DNA of 64,000 nt, from NCBI GenBank assembly GCA_951230915.1, contig OX579634.1:18130725-18194724 (forward strand), read 5' to 3'. A program made the translations under genes and the position numbers. This document shows positions 23,885-35,200 of the stretch, in pieces (position 1 is the stretch's first letter; each line of letters begins with the position of its first letter). The notes under the pieces are model-generated. The model was not told where the DNA came from. It saw only the letters and a program-made list of their open reading frames with translations, and searched no databases. This DNA is from Antitrichia curtipendula (lineage: Eukaryota > Streptophyta > Bryopsida > Hypnales > Leucodontaceae).

Positions 23885-24352
23885 ATGATATTTTTTAATT
23901 TAAAATCCAACTAACAAAATGATGGTCATCTACTCTAGTTTCTACTCCAATTTGAATTTTGAAAAAATTTATAATCTTGAATATTTTATTGCAATTTGAA
24001 CTTTGGATGTATTTTCAATGTCTATTATTTTCTAATTATAGAATGACACGGAAATTGAGTTTACACCATGATGTTTGTCACTATAATATACAAACATGGT
24101 GAAATTTTCCGATTTTTTGAAATAATTTTCTATTTGATATGGATTTTCTTCACTTTCTCTTCAAAAATTCTCAAAAAAGTCAAGTTTTCACAAAAAATAT
24201 CTAAATTTTTTATGAAGTATAGGAGACATGTAATTCCATCTCTGAAAAATAAATATAAAACTTTTCATACATATCTAGTTGCAAAATGGCAGCAAATTGA
24301 GTGATGGGCAGTGAGGTTTGAAATCAATGGTCATGGGTTCGTCATTTAGGGG
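23885..24352. mobile_element. Family C element copy 2
   Basis: It ends in CATTTAGGGG followed by TTAA (24353-24356), the shared right end of the TTAA superfamily. Its inside aligns with 19950-20170. The left end is not clear; 23885 is an estimate. Confidence 0.5.
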
Positions 24353-25362
24353 TTAACCTGGAGCGCAACCACTTGTAAGTTTAGTACCCCTCCACATAAT
24401 CATGGGAAAAATGGAGTGGGCCTTTTGGGTAGGGGTGAACCACCGCCCTTGCTTATCCTCCCAAAGTCATTCTGGGGGTGCGTTTAAAACAAAGACTCCC
24501 TATTTTGTGCTTGATTAATATATCTTCTATACCTCTCTTAGCTAAATTTGGGGTCTTTGATTGTATATATGAATTCAAAATTTGCAAATTTTATCATGCA
24601 TGGCAAATAAAAAATTTAAGCATTTTCCTCAGGGATGAGCAAGAGTGGTGGTTTACCTTGCCTGCCTTTGTTATGTGCTCAACCAACAAGACTAAATGAA
24701 ATTGGAATCTCTCCAAGATTCTCTAAATTCCAGGAGTGTTTCAAGGAAGAAGCTTAAAGAAGGGAGAGACAAGCAATATTGCCCTCTTGTTTTAATTTTT
24801 TTAAATAAAGAAGAGAACCCGTCGAGTTGGAAGATGGATTGGGCCACTCAATCTTCAAAAGCTTGCATTTTTCAAAAGACTTGTCATCTACTTGACAAAT
24901 TGGAAAATAGTAGTGAACATATGCGTTACCCTGTCACTTCCAAAATTGCGATTTGGAAGGTCCATAGAAACAAACTCTTATCAATTCAAGTTGCAACAAC
25001 ATTAGATTGGAGATGCGAGTAGTAAGAAAATCCCAATTCTTTGTGTCAGTCACTTGTTGATAGGTTGTTTGGACATACCCCAAGTGAATCATGTCACTTT
25101 ACTAACAAATAATTTAACTATTTTTTATTTACATGAACACGTGAATGAAGCTATTCTATAGAATTTTTTACCAAATTTCATTTTGTATAGCATGACCTTA
25201 TGGCATAGTAGCATCCCACACAATAGAATATTCTTTGAAAAGACATATTTGTTGACTCCTACAATGCCTCTTGTAGGCTCATATTACAAAAATATGAGCC
25301 CTTATGAAGGTTGCAAGATGGTTGTTCCCCAAGCAGGTTTGAATTTTAAATATTTAGAAATA

Positions 25363-25367
<5 letters not shown>

Positions 25368-25405
<38 letters not shown>
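25368..25405. repeat. (AT)n microsatellite
   Basis: Nearly 40 bases of alternating A and T. Confidence 0.95.
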
Positions 25406-25409
<4 letters not shown>

Positions 25410-26085
25410 TTTTTTAATTTTTAAATAATAACAAAATAGTATAAAACTTTATCTGATGCGGCACTTGCCTTCAAAACTCATTGTGAAAATCGTCTTCCTT
25501 GCAGATAAGCTAATATTCTAGCTTGCTATATCAAACACTTTAAGATTTGCGCTCATTCACAAGTGGGTAAGTGTAAACACTTCACTAATCACTACTTCTA
25601 GCATATTCTATGTAACAATTAGATTCAAATGTAAATTAAGTATTTTTTGAAATGTCTGAAATTCTAAAATGTTATAAATAAAATCCTTGAAAGGTTGTAG
25701 AATATATTTTTTCTGTATTGCCTAACATTTGGAATATTTTTAAATTGTACAAGAAATTGCAAAGAGTAATGTTTTTAAGTGCAAAATTTTAAGACACAAG
25801 CAGCAAAAAATAAGAAAAATTGTGGCAAAGAAAATAAAAAGAGTCATGGTAGCCCCCCTTCAAAAAAAATAAAAATTAATAGCCTAAAGTGCTGAAATTC
25901 TAAAATGTGATTTTTACATTGTCAAAAACATTCAACATTGAAAAGTAAAGTGTTTCACACATTTGTGGCCATTTGTTGCTGAATCTAACAGTCCAATCAT
26001 ATGTACAATAGTCTTTATTTTATTAGAGTTGGAGCTTGGCATTGATCATAAGTTAATAGTCATAATGAATACGGAGGCTAATTAA

Positions 26086-26117
26086 TACCCAGAAGATGCG
26101 TTTGCATCTTCTGGGTA
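26086..26117. repeat. Perfect 14-bp-stem hairpin
   Basis: TACCCAGAAGATGC (26086-26099), loop GTTT, then GCATCTTCTGGGTA (26104-26117). No T-run follows and no gene lies within kilobases, so a terminator role is not indicated. It may be a tiny foldback element or a replication-generated palindrome. Confidence 0.9.
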
Positions 26118-27078
26118 CATAGTTAGAGTTAACTTCTATGTTGAGTCCGAATAGGAAATTTTCTAGTCAAAAATTGCATTCGTCAATTTTTATTATGTTT
26201 TTATTTTGAGCTATGTGGGAAGGGAAAAAATTAGATGCACATAATGATTGTTTTGCATTGCAAGAATTTTTTTTTAAATTGACAAGAAAAGGAAAATGTG
26301 AAAAATGGGGAGAACAATTGAATTTATTTTTTGAAAAAGTATGTATTTGTTATGAATTTTAAAAATGTACTGCGCAATTGTCCTAGAAGAGTATCTAGAA
26401 TATCCTAAAATCTACAAAAACCTACAAAAAATGTATCTATAATGGTCAACTTATTCACCTAAAGCAATCACAATTTTTCCTAATGTGTCCACAATATTTT
26501 CAAACATGGGCACAACATGGAGGCCTACAACATTTGCTTCATCTAATTAATGTACGCTCAAAAGGTGAAAATTTCTATTGCAATCACTAATTGCTCCGGC
26601 CATTTGCATCATCCAAAATATTGATAGTGGCCACTATTTCAACCTAATGTAGCCCAAAAGTTTGTTATAGCCATTGATGCAAGATTGCAATGGTCATTTT
26701 GTCTATCATAGATTGGTTTGCCTTACATTGTAGAAGTAACTTTGCTTTGTTATCAAACTACAACAAATCCAAAAATCCAAACCTGATGCTGGAAATAGTT
26801 CTTCAAAGATCAAATACTTACTTCCATGCTTTTCTCAAACCTCTCCAAAATTTTCTCTGACCCCAAAATTTTCATGTATAATTCCTTTTGATTTGTTTGA
26901 GGTCTTTCATACCATCTTTGGGCAATCCTATGGGAAATGGAATGTAAGGATGATAGTGGTCAAGCTCCCAATATTTTTTGAATATTGATGGAGTAAATAA
27001 GCTTGTCATTAACTCCTAAATGCCCAAGTCTTTTAAAGGGTGTTTTTCTAATGAAAAACATACATGGGCTTATAGTAT

Positions 27079-27584
27079 AATTACTACATCTTTAGAGCTC
27101 ATTGTCATTGTGATAAACTGTCACAATGAGCTCAAAAATAAATAAAATAAAATTTCATCCCCATAGTAAGTTCAAAAAACAATTTAAATTAAATAAAAAA
27201 AAATTGTACCCCCCTCCCTCCACGAGCTAAAATTAAAAAAAAAATTAAATTAATTTTTTTGTACCCCTCCATCCCACCCCTTTATAATTTTCAAGTGGGG
27301 ATAGGGGTGGCATTTGATATGGATATATCCCATATCCCTTACCCATATTCGTATCTTGTACTTCATATCTATATTGTATCTACATCCATATAGTATATGT
27401 ATTTGTATTGTATAAGTACGTATGGGCCATATCCATACATCCATACATCGTATCCATATCCAAAGTTGTTTTTCAAGATCAACGGCATTGGAAGGGAGAG
27501 GCTTTAAAAAATAAAATCAACAACTCTCAATTTTTCAGGAGGTGGGGGGAAGAAATAGACATGACACATCTTTTTGTTACATTG
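27079..27584. mobile_element. Unclassified element E1, nested in family D copy 1
   Basis: The extra block begins after GGGCTTATAG and ends before TTATCCTCAATGAA, where alignment with the inverse of 53640-53600 resumes. One end has a hairpin (GAGCTCATTG ... CAATGAGCTC at 27096-27134). It contains C-rich and ATATCC-rich low-complexity DNA. A diverged inverted relative lies at 57345-57839. It carries no gene. Confidence 0.55.
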
Positions 27585-27699
27585 TTATCCTCAATGAAAC
27601 AATTTTTTTTTTTTTTTTTTCAAAAATCTAACCTTATAAATGTTTAAAGAGCTTACTTAGTAGTATGCATTCCAATTTTGACTATCAAATTGCATCTCA

Positions 27700-28271
27700 A
27701 GGGGGTCACTTAGAGTATCCATTAGAAACCACAAGCGAACAAAACTTTGGACCCCCTATATACTTTTTGAATTTTAAATTTAAAAGAATTAAAAATATGA
27801 GTAAATTTTCTTACATTGAAAGTTTATGTTTTTAATTATTTATGTTTTTATTTGTTAATAATAATAAGTTACAAAATTTTGAAGTAAGAAGATACACTAT
27901 AGAACTGAAAAATAACTTTTATACTCCTATATTATATAAGAAAAAATTGTCTAAAAAATGAATAAAAAATTCCTAAAAATAACTCTCTATTGAAAGCTCA
28001 TTTTGAGTTGAATATTGATTCAATGGTCATCTAAATGTATTCTCTATAATTATTTGAGTTAAAAAACATGCCATTGTAGTTCATTTTCAACCTCTTCTAG
28101 AAATCATTTCATATTTTATTTGAGTTGGAAATTTTGGCAATAGAAACCTATAGTCATTATTAAACAATGCCTCAAATTTTAGGTTGAAATTATAGTTTAT
28201 TAGAAACCACTTGTTTGCACATGGTTTGTTGTAGTAGAAGTAAGTGTCCCCCTTCCCCCCCCCCCCCCCCC
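27700..28271. other. Second extra block inside family D copy 1
   Basis: Alignment with the inverse of family D copy 2 is lost after about 27695 and resumes at GAATTGCATAGGAGTTG (28274). The block in between is AT-rich, ends in a run of 18 C (28255-28272), and contains TTAGAAACCAC twice (near 27721 and 28199). It is an insertion or a duplication; the type is unknown. Confidence 0.45.
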
Positions 28272-28272
28272 C
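28255..28272. repeat. Poly(C) run of 18
   Basis: An uninterrupted run of 18 C on +, preceded by CCCCCTT. Its length may vary between assemblies. Confidence 0.9.
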
Positions 28273-29661
28273 TGAGAATTGCATAGGAGTTGTAAATTTT
28301 AACAAGAAAAATTTATATGTCCTTTTTTTAGTATATTTGCCCTCTCCACAATGTTTGAAAAATTTGCATATAAGAGTTTTGGGAAATTGGAGGTGATATG
28401 AACAACTAAAAATTGTATTAGTACACTAAAATGCACTTCCAAAAACCTTTAGTTCAAATGAAGAGCTATCAACCTCATTACAAATCCTCCTTGCAATTGT
28501 TGAGATTCAATTTAAAAAGAAAATAGAAATCACTGATAGCTCCAAATCAATACTTGCATGTCTTAAATTTTTAGTGGTGAAAATCATGAAAACACTTTAT
28601 TCTTTCCATTGGGACCATTTTCAACGCAAATGGATGTGTACAATTTATTAGATCTCAAATCAAGTGAAATTGGCAAACTTTGCTCAAAGTCAAGAAATGA
28701 AGTAAGACTAGCAAGTTTCACTCTTCACTAATGGTACATAAATGCGTTTGAGGACCTCTCAAAAATCAAACATTTATTTTTTCAATGAAAAATGAAAGAT
28801 TCTAATAGTTAACCCTCAAAACTACCTGTAAATTTTTTTTAAATGGTCAAAGGAATTTAATTGCCCACACCAAAATGAGCCTGAAATTTCAGATTGACCA
28901 TATATGGTTGATTGGGCACTTAGAGGTTTACTAGGGCTTCCCTCCACTTCAAAACATTAGGGGTTGTTATACCTTCTCCGAGAATGAAACTTCTATGAAG
29001 ATTGAAAAGTTGTAGAGTGAAACAGGAATCAATAGGTCGTGCTTCTCTATGAAGAAGGTGTGCCACCACTTTTGTGTTGTATGGAGAATGAAAATGAAGA
29101 ATGAAGGTTGTCATTTCTTTTTTATTTCCATGCTCATTTTCTCTTCATGATCCAGCCTTGCAACTTGGTTGTCGTTTGTGTCCATTTTTTTTAATGCAAT
29201 GATATTTTCCATTTGTTCAAAAAAAATAAAAAAATGAAGAATGGAGAATGGAATTTACCAGCGATTCTGGATGCATTAATTTTCAAGTGCACATTCACAT
29301 GAGCAGAGAGAGCACGATCATGGCAGTACATTTCAAAAACAATACATTTCGGGAGCTAGGTGTTTTCCAAAACAAAAATGCAACGCCCTCAAGCCAGCTC
29401 TCATTGCAGCAAACTAGTGATCTGACTGAATTGTGGATGACTGAGAAGGCCTTCACAGAGAGAGCATTTGGCAAGGGAAGTAGTTCAGAAAGCACTGAAG
29501 AAAACCAAGTGTAAAAAATTCTGTCAAGTTTGATGTACACGGTACTGCAAGAAATTGTCAACACAAGCTCCCGAACGACCGGGCTCTCCAGTAACGACGA
29601 GGGTGAAATTGGCAGCACAGATGTGAAACTAGATAAAGTCAGATGGAAACTTCACACGTAA

Positions 29662-29810
29662 AAGTTTTTCACACCCATTCTTCACCTTAGGAGGAGAAGA
29701 ATCCCCATTCTCAATCTTCAGAGAATGGGCCCTTTGCAAGTCAAGGAGTGAGTGCCATGTCCCCATTCTTTGAAGATTGAGAATGGGGTTAAAAAGGTAT
29801 GAAAACCTCT
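29662..29810. repeat. Foldback repeat (MITE-like)
   Basis: The arms CCCCATTCTCAATCTTCAGA (29703-29729 region) and TTGAAGATTGAGAATGGGG (29761-29788 region) are inverses with one mismatch in 27. Outside them GTTTTTCACACC and GGTATGAAAAC are further near-inverses. A diverged copy lies at 83-210, and related fragments occur near 28965-29110. Confidence 0.7.
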
Positions 29811-31567
29811 AATGGTATTACCAAACAATGGTTTGGTAAGGTCCTCTCCATGCTATGCTGGGAAGGTATTATGCTTTGCTACATACTGGGGAAGGACTTA
29901 TCAACAGATAAATTCAAGGATTGGGGTTGGTTGCGGAGCCATATCAGACAGTTTTGTTCAGTGTAGGGTCTCCTTTTCTGGGATGCAAAACAGACCCCTG
30001 CCTCATTGGTAAGCAATGTTTTGTCCCTTTATCTTTCAATCCATGGTTCTGTTTATCTGCGGTGCGCATGTTTTGCATTCCTTTCCCCGTTGCACCTTGC
30101 GACCTTCCGGAAGCGCCGCCACTCACCAAAGCCCTTCATTACTGTACTCTTGCAGACCCAAAGGAGACTTCTTTGTGGATCCGCGAGATGCACAGCTTCC
30201 ACGTTGGTGGGGTGGGGTCCTTCCCCATCCACAGTCTCCAGTTGACTAAGTTATCCCGGCATTCAGTTGCGTGGTACTGTAAGTTAGTGGAGGGGCTTCT
30301 GATTTCCACCCAGCATCCAGTGCTTCCCAGGTTACAGGGAGAAAAAACGGAACACTGCAGCTGGTGATTACGACGGTATTGCAAAACAGCTGGATACCTC
30401 GGATTTCAAGCCTAGGGTAGGGAACAATAATCAGTCGTCAGTGCCACAAGAAGCTCACTTGTAACGAGACCCAATAGGGAAGGGAAGAGAAGGGAAGGGC
30501 AGGGAAGGTAGGTCGTCAAGACAGGGAGCCGAAGAGTCATGGAGCTGGCTCTTGTTGCTGAGCATGGTCAGGCAGCTCATTGCAGCGCATGTGACTGGTG
30601 CCCTGCTTGACATGCCGACTCTGTTCTCGGCCCCAACTTCTTCTTACTCTTCTTCTTACTCTCTCCAGGGCAGAGAAGCTGGCATTGCCAGGGGGAACTG
30701 AGATGGCAATGTGTGCTGGGGTGGGTGAAGGAAAAGAAATAGGTGAGTGCAGGGTCGGGACAAGTAAGTTACTCGCACAAAGAGAGTACTCCGTACTTAG
30801 GGCGAATGAGGGAAGAAGATGGGAAGGAAGGGAGTTAACTTAGAGAGAGGAAATGGCACTGGTTTTATGCAGGACAAGAGACCTGCACATTCCTGACTGT
30901 CCTGACGAAGTCTGCGTGGCTGCTACCATCACTCGACCTACTTGTTACGTAGCTTAGCTCTGTACTGTACTTGCCAGGGCGTTCCTTCTGCACCTGCCCA
31001 GCTACTCTGTTCTATGTCGGTAACAGAGCCTCAGTCTGACATCAGCCTTCCATCATCTCCTACCCAACAACGCTTCTACAACAAGCCCTGAGTAGTGACT
31101 TAAGGTAGTGCAGTCAGTAGTGCTTCCTCGGCCATCCTTGCTGTTGCCATTGTTGGTTGGAGTGCACCCAAGCTAATTTGCAGTCCAGCTCCACCTCGCC
31201 AGAAACTGTCCATCTTGGGGTTCCTCTTTGGCTAGCTAGTTCGCAACTCATGCGCATCCTCTGACATTGTCCAATACTTTGTTGCACAGAGAGTAGTCGG
31301 TTGCAGTACATCGCACGTTGGGGGTTCGTTTGTCATTTTCGTCCTTGCTGGATTCTTCTGGCTCTTTCAGTATCTTGTCCGTTCTGTCCCAGCCAGAAAA
31401 TTTCCGAGGTGGGGATCGAAATCACTGGCTGGGCTGTGACGAGCTTGTAAGCTTGCTACTGATTTGGGGAGATCTTTTTTTAGGGTATTGGAGAGACCAG
31501 TGACTCAGTGAGCTTCTTCACTCCAGATTAGGTTGAGTGGGGTTTCGAGTGTCCTTCTTTACAGGAC
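29811..31567 (+). other. GC-richer upstream flank of the NPH3/BTB gene
   Basis: This has higher GC than the surroundings, with purine-rich low complexity near 30478-30510 (repeats of AGGGAAGG) and short frames on both strands that look random. It probably holds the promoter and the start of the transcript. I cannot place a TATA box or start site with confidence. Confidence 0.4.
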
Positions 31568-31696
31568 ATGGTTCCAGTGTGCATCTCGGGCGGCGAGCTT
31601 GTTGACTGGTACGAAGCTACGATGTTGTGTTTCTTAGGTGTTGTGGGTCCCGGTGTGTCTGAGGATATAACGAAGCTACAGGGATGGAGATTCTAG
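31568..31696 (+). CDS. Possible upstream ORF 1 (42 codons) before NPH3/BTB gene
   Basis: The ATG at 31568 starts MVPVCISGGELVDWYEATML and runs to TAG 31694-31696. It lies about 510 bases before the main ATG and overlaps upstream ORF 2 in another frame by 13 bases. If transcribed in the leader, it could reduce translation of the main frame. There is no proof that this region is in the mRNA. Confidence 0.25.
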   Translation: MVPVCISGGELVDWYEATMLCFLGVVGPGVSEDITKLQGWRF

Positions 31697-31827
31697 CTCA
31701 GGAGAAAAGGATTCATATCGTTAACTATGGGGTTCCTCCTCTGGAGATTGAGGAACCGAGCAGCCCTGTCTTGGAGGGTGCGGGCTTTGGTGTAGCCCTA
31801 TCTCACACGTTCTTGTTCCGAGATTGA
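31684..31827 (+). CDS. Possible upstream ORF 2 (47 codons) before NPH3/BTB gene
   Basis: The ATG at 31684 starts MEILAQEKRIHIVNYGVPPL and runs to TGA 31825-31827. Its composition looks protein-like (EIEEPSSPVLEG). It may be a regulatory upstream ORF, an unannotated first exon in another gene form, or chance. It is not in frame with the main ATG by any splice I can see. Confidence 0.25.
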   Translation: MEILAQEKRIHIVNYGVPPLEIEEPSSPVLEGAGFGVALSHTFLFRD

Positions 31828-32204
31828 GAATGCATCAGGAAAATTGACGTAACCTACCACTCAATCCAACCAAGATGGGCAATTTTTTCTGCAATCTTCG
31901 TTGTTTGCGTTCGTAGTTGACTAAAGGTGCTCCAGGACTTGTAGAATCTATTGCATACCCTGGAGGCTATGCTTTTTGTACCTGGCCGGCAGGTGTAGAA
32001 GGCTGAGTATGTCCTTTGCTGGCTATGGTGATGGCTTCCCCTCAAGCCCCCTTTTTTGCTGAGAAGGGCCCTCTTCTTTAGCATACGATGATATGCAGGT
32101 AGAGTAGGGCAGTTTCATTACGAAACTAGAAGTAGGGGTCGGGTGACAGGTCAAAATTTCAGTGAGATACAGGAATACAGTATCGGATAACGCAGCTTGA
32201 CACA

Positions 32205-35200
32205 ATGAAGTTCATGAGGTTGGGCTCACGGCCGGACTTCTTTACCACTCACGGCAATGTCACGTAAGCTGTACTCTTTCTTTTTTCCTCACTTTTCTCA
32301 CTTGTCAATTTTAATGCAATGCCTAAACATGTGATATATTAGAATGATTTAGGTAATAGCGCACTAGACAACGTAAGGCTCTCGAAGCTGCCTTGCTGCA
32401 GGCGGTCAATCATCGCAGATGAGACATTGATACGAATAAAAGAGGTGCTGCCATAATTCAATTTTAACAACAAATCTTGACGCAATGAAAACAGAGTCTA
32501 TTTCGAGTGAACACAAGTTGTCTGCTTTAAAAAAAAATTCAGGTGGAAAAGAAGATGAGCACTGTCTACTATCACGACCTTACATCAGTTGGACGTGCAC
32601 AATTCAATTTGATTCAGAAATTTCTCCAGTGTTCGGAAGTGTCTGGATACCTGATTCTATCTCTTCTAGATTACGTGCTCTCCTCGTTTCTTTGGTACTA
32701 GGTTTCGTGCAGGGTCTATCTATTTCCCGTCGGTCTGTTTGAGAAACGAGTTCAGATGCATTCTAGAAGATATTTAGGAAGGTGGTCTTCAATATATTCG
32801 TCTTCCCTGTGGTTGCTGACATAATTTATGATGTTTTTGTGAGAAAGATGATAATTTTTGTCGCAATGCAGGTCGGTGAAATCGGATCTTACGAGTGACA
32901 TTGTTCTCGATGTGGATGGGCACAAGTTCAATCTTCACCTGGTATGCACGCCATGGGAATCAACCATGATTCTGCTATGGGATTTCTCTAAAATTACAGT
33001 ATGAGTATAAGTGTTTTGTTTCCAAAACCCTGTCAATATCTTTGTCAATTTGGCCCATTTAGATGGGCAACAGATTCTGTTTTTTTGTTCTTGAGAAGTT
33101 TTAAATTGTGCCTTGGAAAGATAGGAAGAATTCAGGTTTAAGATATTTAGGTTGATCAGCAACAAGCACAAGTGTTTTCATCATTCTGTTATTGGCTTGG
33201 CAGTTTCCACTTTTAGCGAGGTGCGGAGCGCTGAATAAGCTTGTCACGGAGGCAGTGGAAGCGGGTGAATCTGAAGTTATAATCGAGGACTTCCCTGGAA
33301 GCGCGGAATGTTTTGAAGTTTGTGCCAAATTCTGCTATGGTGTTACCATAACCCTAAATGCACATAATGTAGGCGAGGTCCGATGTGCAGCGGAGTATCT
33401 CAAGATGTCCGAGATGGTAGAGAAGAGCAATCTCATTTACAAGCTGGAAGTTTTTCTGAATTCATCCATCTTACGAGGCTGGAAGGACTCCATTATTTGC
33501 CTTCAGAGCAGTAAGGACTATCAACCTTGGTCTGAAGATTTGCAAGTAAGTCACAAAACTGCGAACCTCACCCTCCCCTCACTGCATCCCAGTCACTGCA
33601 ATTGTCCCAATGGTTCACTTTGCCGTGTCTAGCGTGATTCATGCCTAAAAAATTCAGCATTGGTTTTGTCTTTCCCTCTCCTTTAGATAATCCAGAAGTA
33701 AGGATAGAGGATACCATTTGTGTCTTTTTAAGCCTTTAACATTCGTGATAGTGTGACCTTTCGGAGATGTTTAGAGCAATGGAGACATCTTTGGGTACGA
33801 CAGATGGCCAAATCTGTTTGAGATCAAATTTTCATCAATGCGTACGAACTTCTTTGCTACTTCAAATCAGGAGATTGTAGACCACTATAACTGACAGGAG
33901 ACAAGCCCATTTCCATTCAAAGATCATAGGCCATAGGCCATAATTAGCCAAATCAGTTTTACACCACTTACTAATCAGTCCAAGCAAGTGTGAATAGATG
34001 AGTTGCTGATGGTAACCGGGGTCAGCATGGGAGATCGAATCAGGTCCTTAAACGGTTTTACTACTCTCCACCTAAACGCGTTTGTAACAACCACCTTGCT
34101 GAGTACAGGATTCTTTTTTTCAAAATTCATATCAATGTAAGGTAGAGGCTCCATTAATCATACAGTACATTAGAAGGTCCATTGACCACACAGGTGAGCT
34201 TTGAATTGTGCTAATTGTGAAAATACTTAATCTCTTGACATTTGTTTTTTTGCAATTGATTTTTAGCTTAACACAGAATAAATGTGCAAAATTTAGATGA
34301 AACTAGTTCTAGGTTGTTGAAGGAAGAGACTCAAAGTTCACGTGTCTGGTGAATGGAACCTCTCCCTTGCTGTATGGTGAATGGAGACTTTACATTTTAG
34401 GATGCTTCACATGAAGATCTTCTTTCCAAAATTCATATCAATGTGCCTCAATTCTGAATGGGTGGCGTGCACTCGACCTCTGCGACAGATAGTCAATCGA
34501 TGCATCGAGTCCATCTCCTCCAAAATGGTGGTGGATCCCGTGATGGTGGACTGGTCCTTCTCGTATTCCCGAGTGTCCATAGCCCTGGACCATGTTTCAG
34601 TGAGTCAGCCAGCTAGCCCCGGCGTATGGACCGGCGTGCCGGGGTGCTCTGCCTGGATGTCGCCCGTGCCGAAGGACTGGTGGGTGGAGGATATCTGCGA
34701 CCTGGACATCGACCTGTTCTGGAGAGTCATGGCTGCCGCCATAGCCAAAGGAGTGACGAGCGAGTTAGTTATCGAGGCACTCAAAGTTTATGCGCAGCGG
34801 TGGTTACCCGGAGTTTCAGACGAACTCAGCATAGAGGACAGCACACAAGGGGCACGCTTACCTGTAGACTACATGGTGGAAGCTCAAAAACACAAGCAAA
34901 TGCTGGAAACTATTGTCAATCTGCTTCCAGTTGAGGGAGGCTTCTCCTCCTGCGGTTTTCTGCTGAAGCTCCTCAAGGCCGCCACCTTCCTGAACGCGTC
35001 CCCATCTACCAAAGAGGGCTTGGCCAGGAGGATTGGACTGCAACTCGAGGAGGCTTCCTTGCGGGATCTGTTGATTCCGTCTCTGGCGTATGTGAACGAG
35101 ATGTATGATGTGGACTTGGTGATGCAAATTGTGGAACACTATCTTTTGCAGAATCATAGTTCTCCCTCCACTCCACCGGCGGATCCTTTCAGGGTCGTTC

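Larger units (their letters stand above)
24357..27008. other. AT-rich intergenic DNA, no recognised gene
   Basis: It contains an (AT)n tract at 25368-25405 and a perfect hairpin at 26086-26117 (listed separately). The longest frame (24696-25022, +) is not recognisable. Confidence 0.4.
27013..28926. mobile_element. TTAA-flanked element, family D copy 1, with nested insertions
   Basis: TTAA at 27009-27012 is followed by CTCCTAAATGCCCAAG; the right end CACTTAGAGG is followed by TTTA (28927-28930). It is the inverse of 52894-53703. Compared with that copy it holds two extra blocks, 27079-27584 and about 27700-28271, which explain its greater length. Non-coding. Confidence 0.65.

Noticed and set aside
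27079..27584. Element E (27079-27584 and 57345-57839) as a Helitron because of the terminal hairpin
   Set aside because: No CTRR end follows the hairpin, there is no TC start, and insertion between A and T could not be shown.
29921..30367. 148-codon frame on + as a gene
   Set aside because: No recognisable domain, overlapping frames of similar length on both strands, and low-complexity surroundings; probably chance in GC-richer DNA.
34381..34488. Extension of the NPH3 exon upstream to the Met at 34381
   Set aside because: The family's exon begins with the conserved [13 protein letters not shown] block at 34489, right after a good CAG acceptor; the extra residues do not fit.
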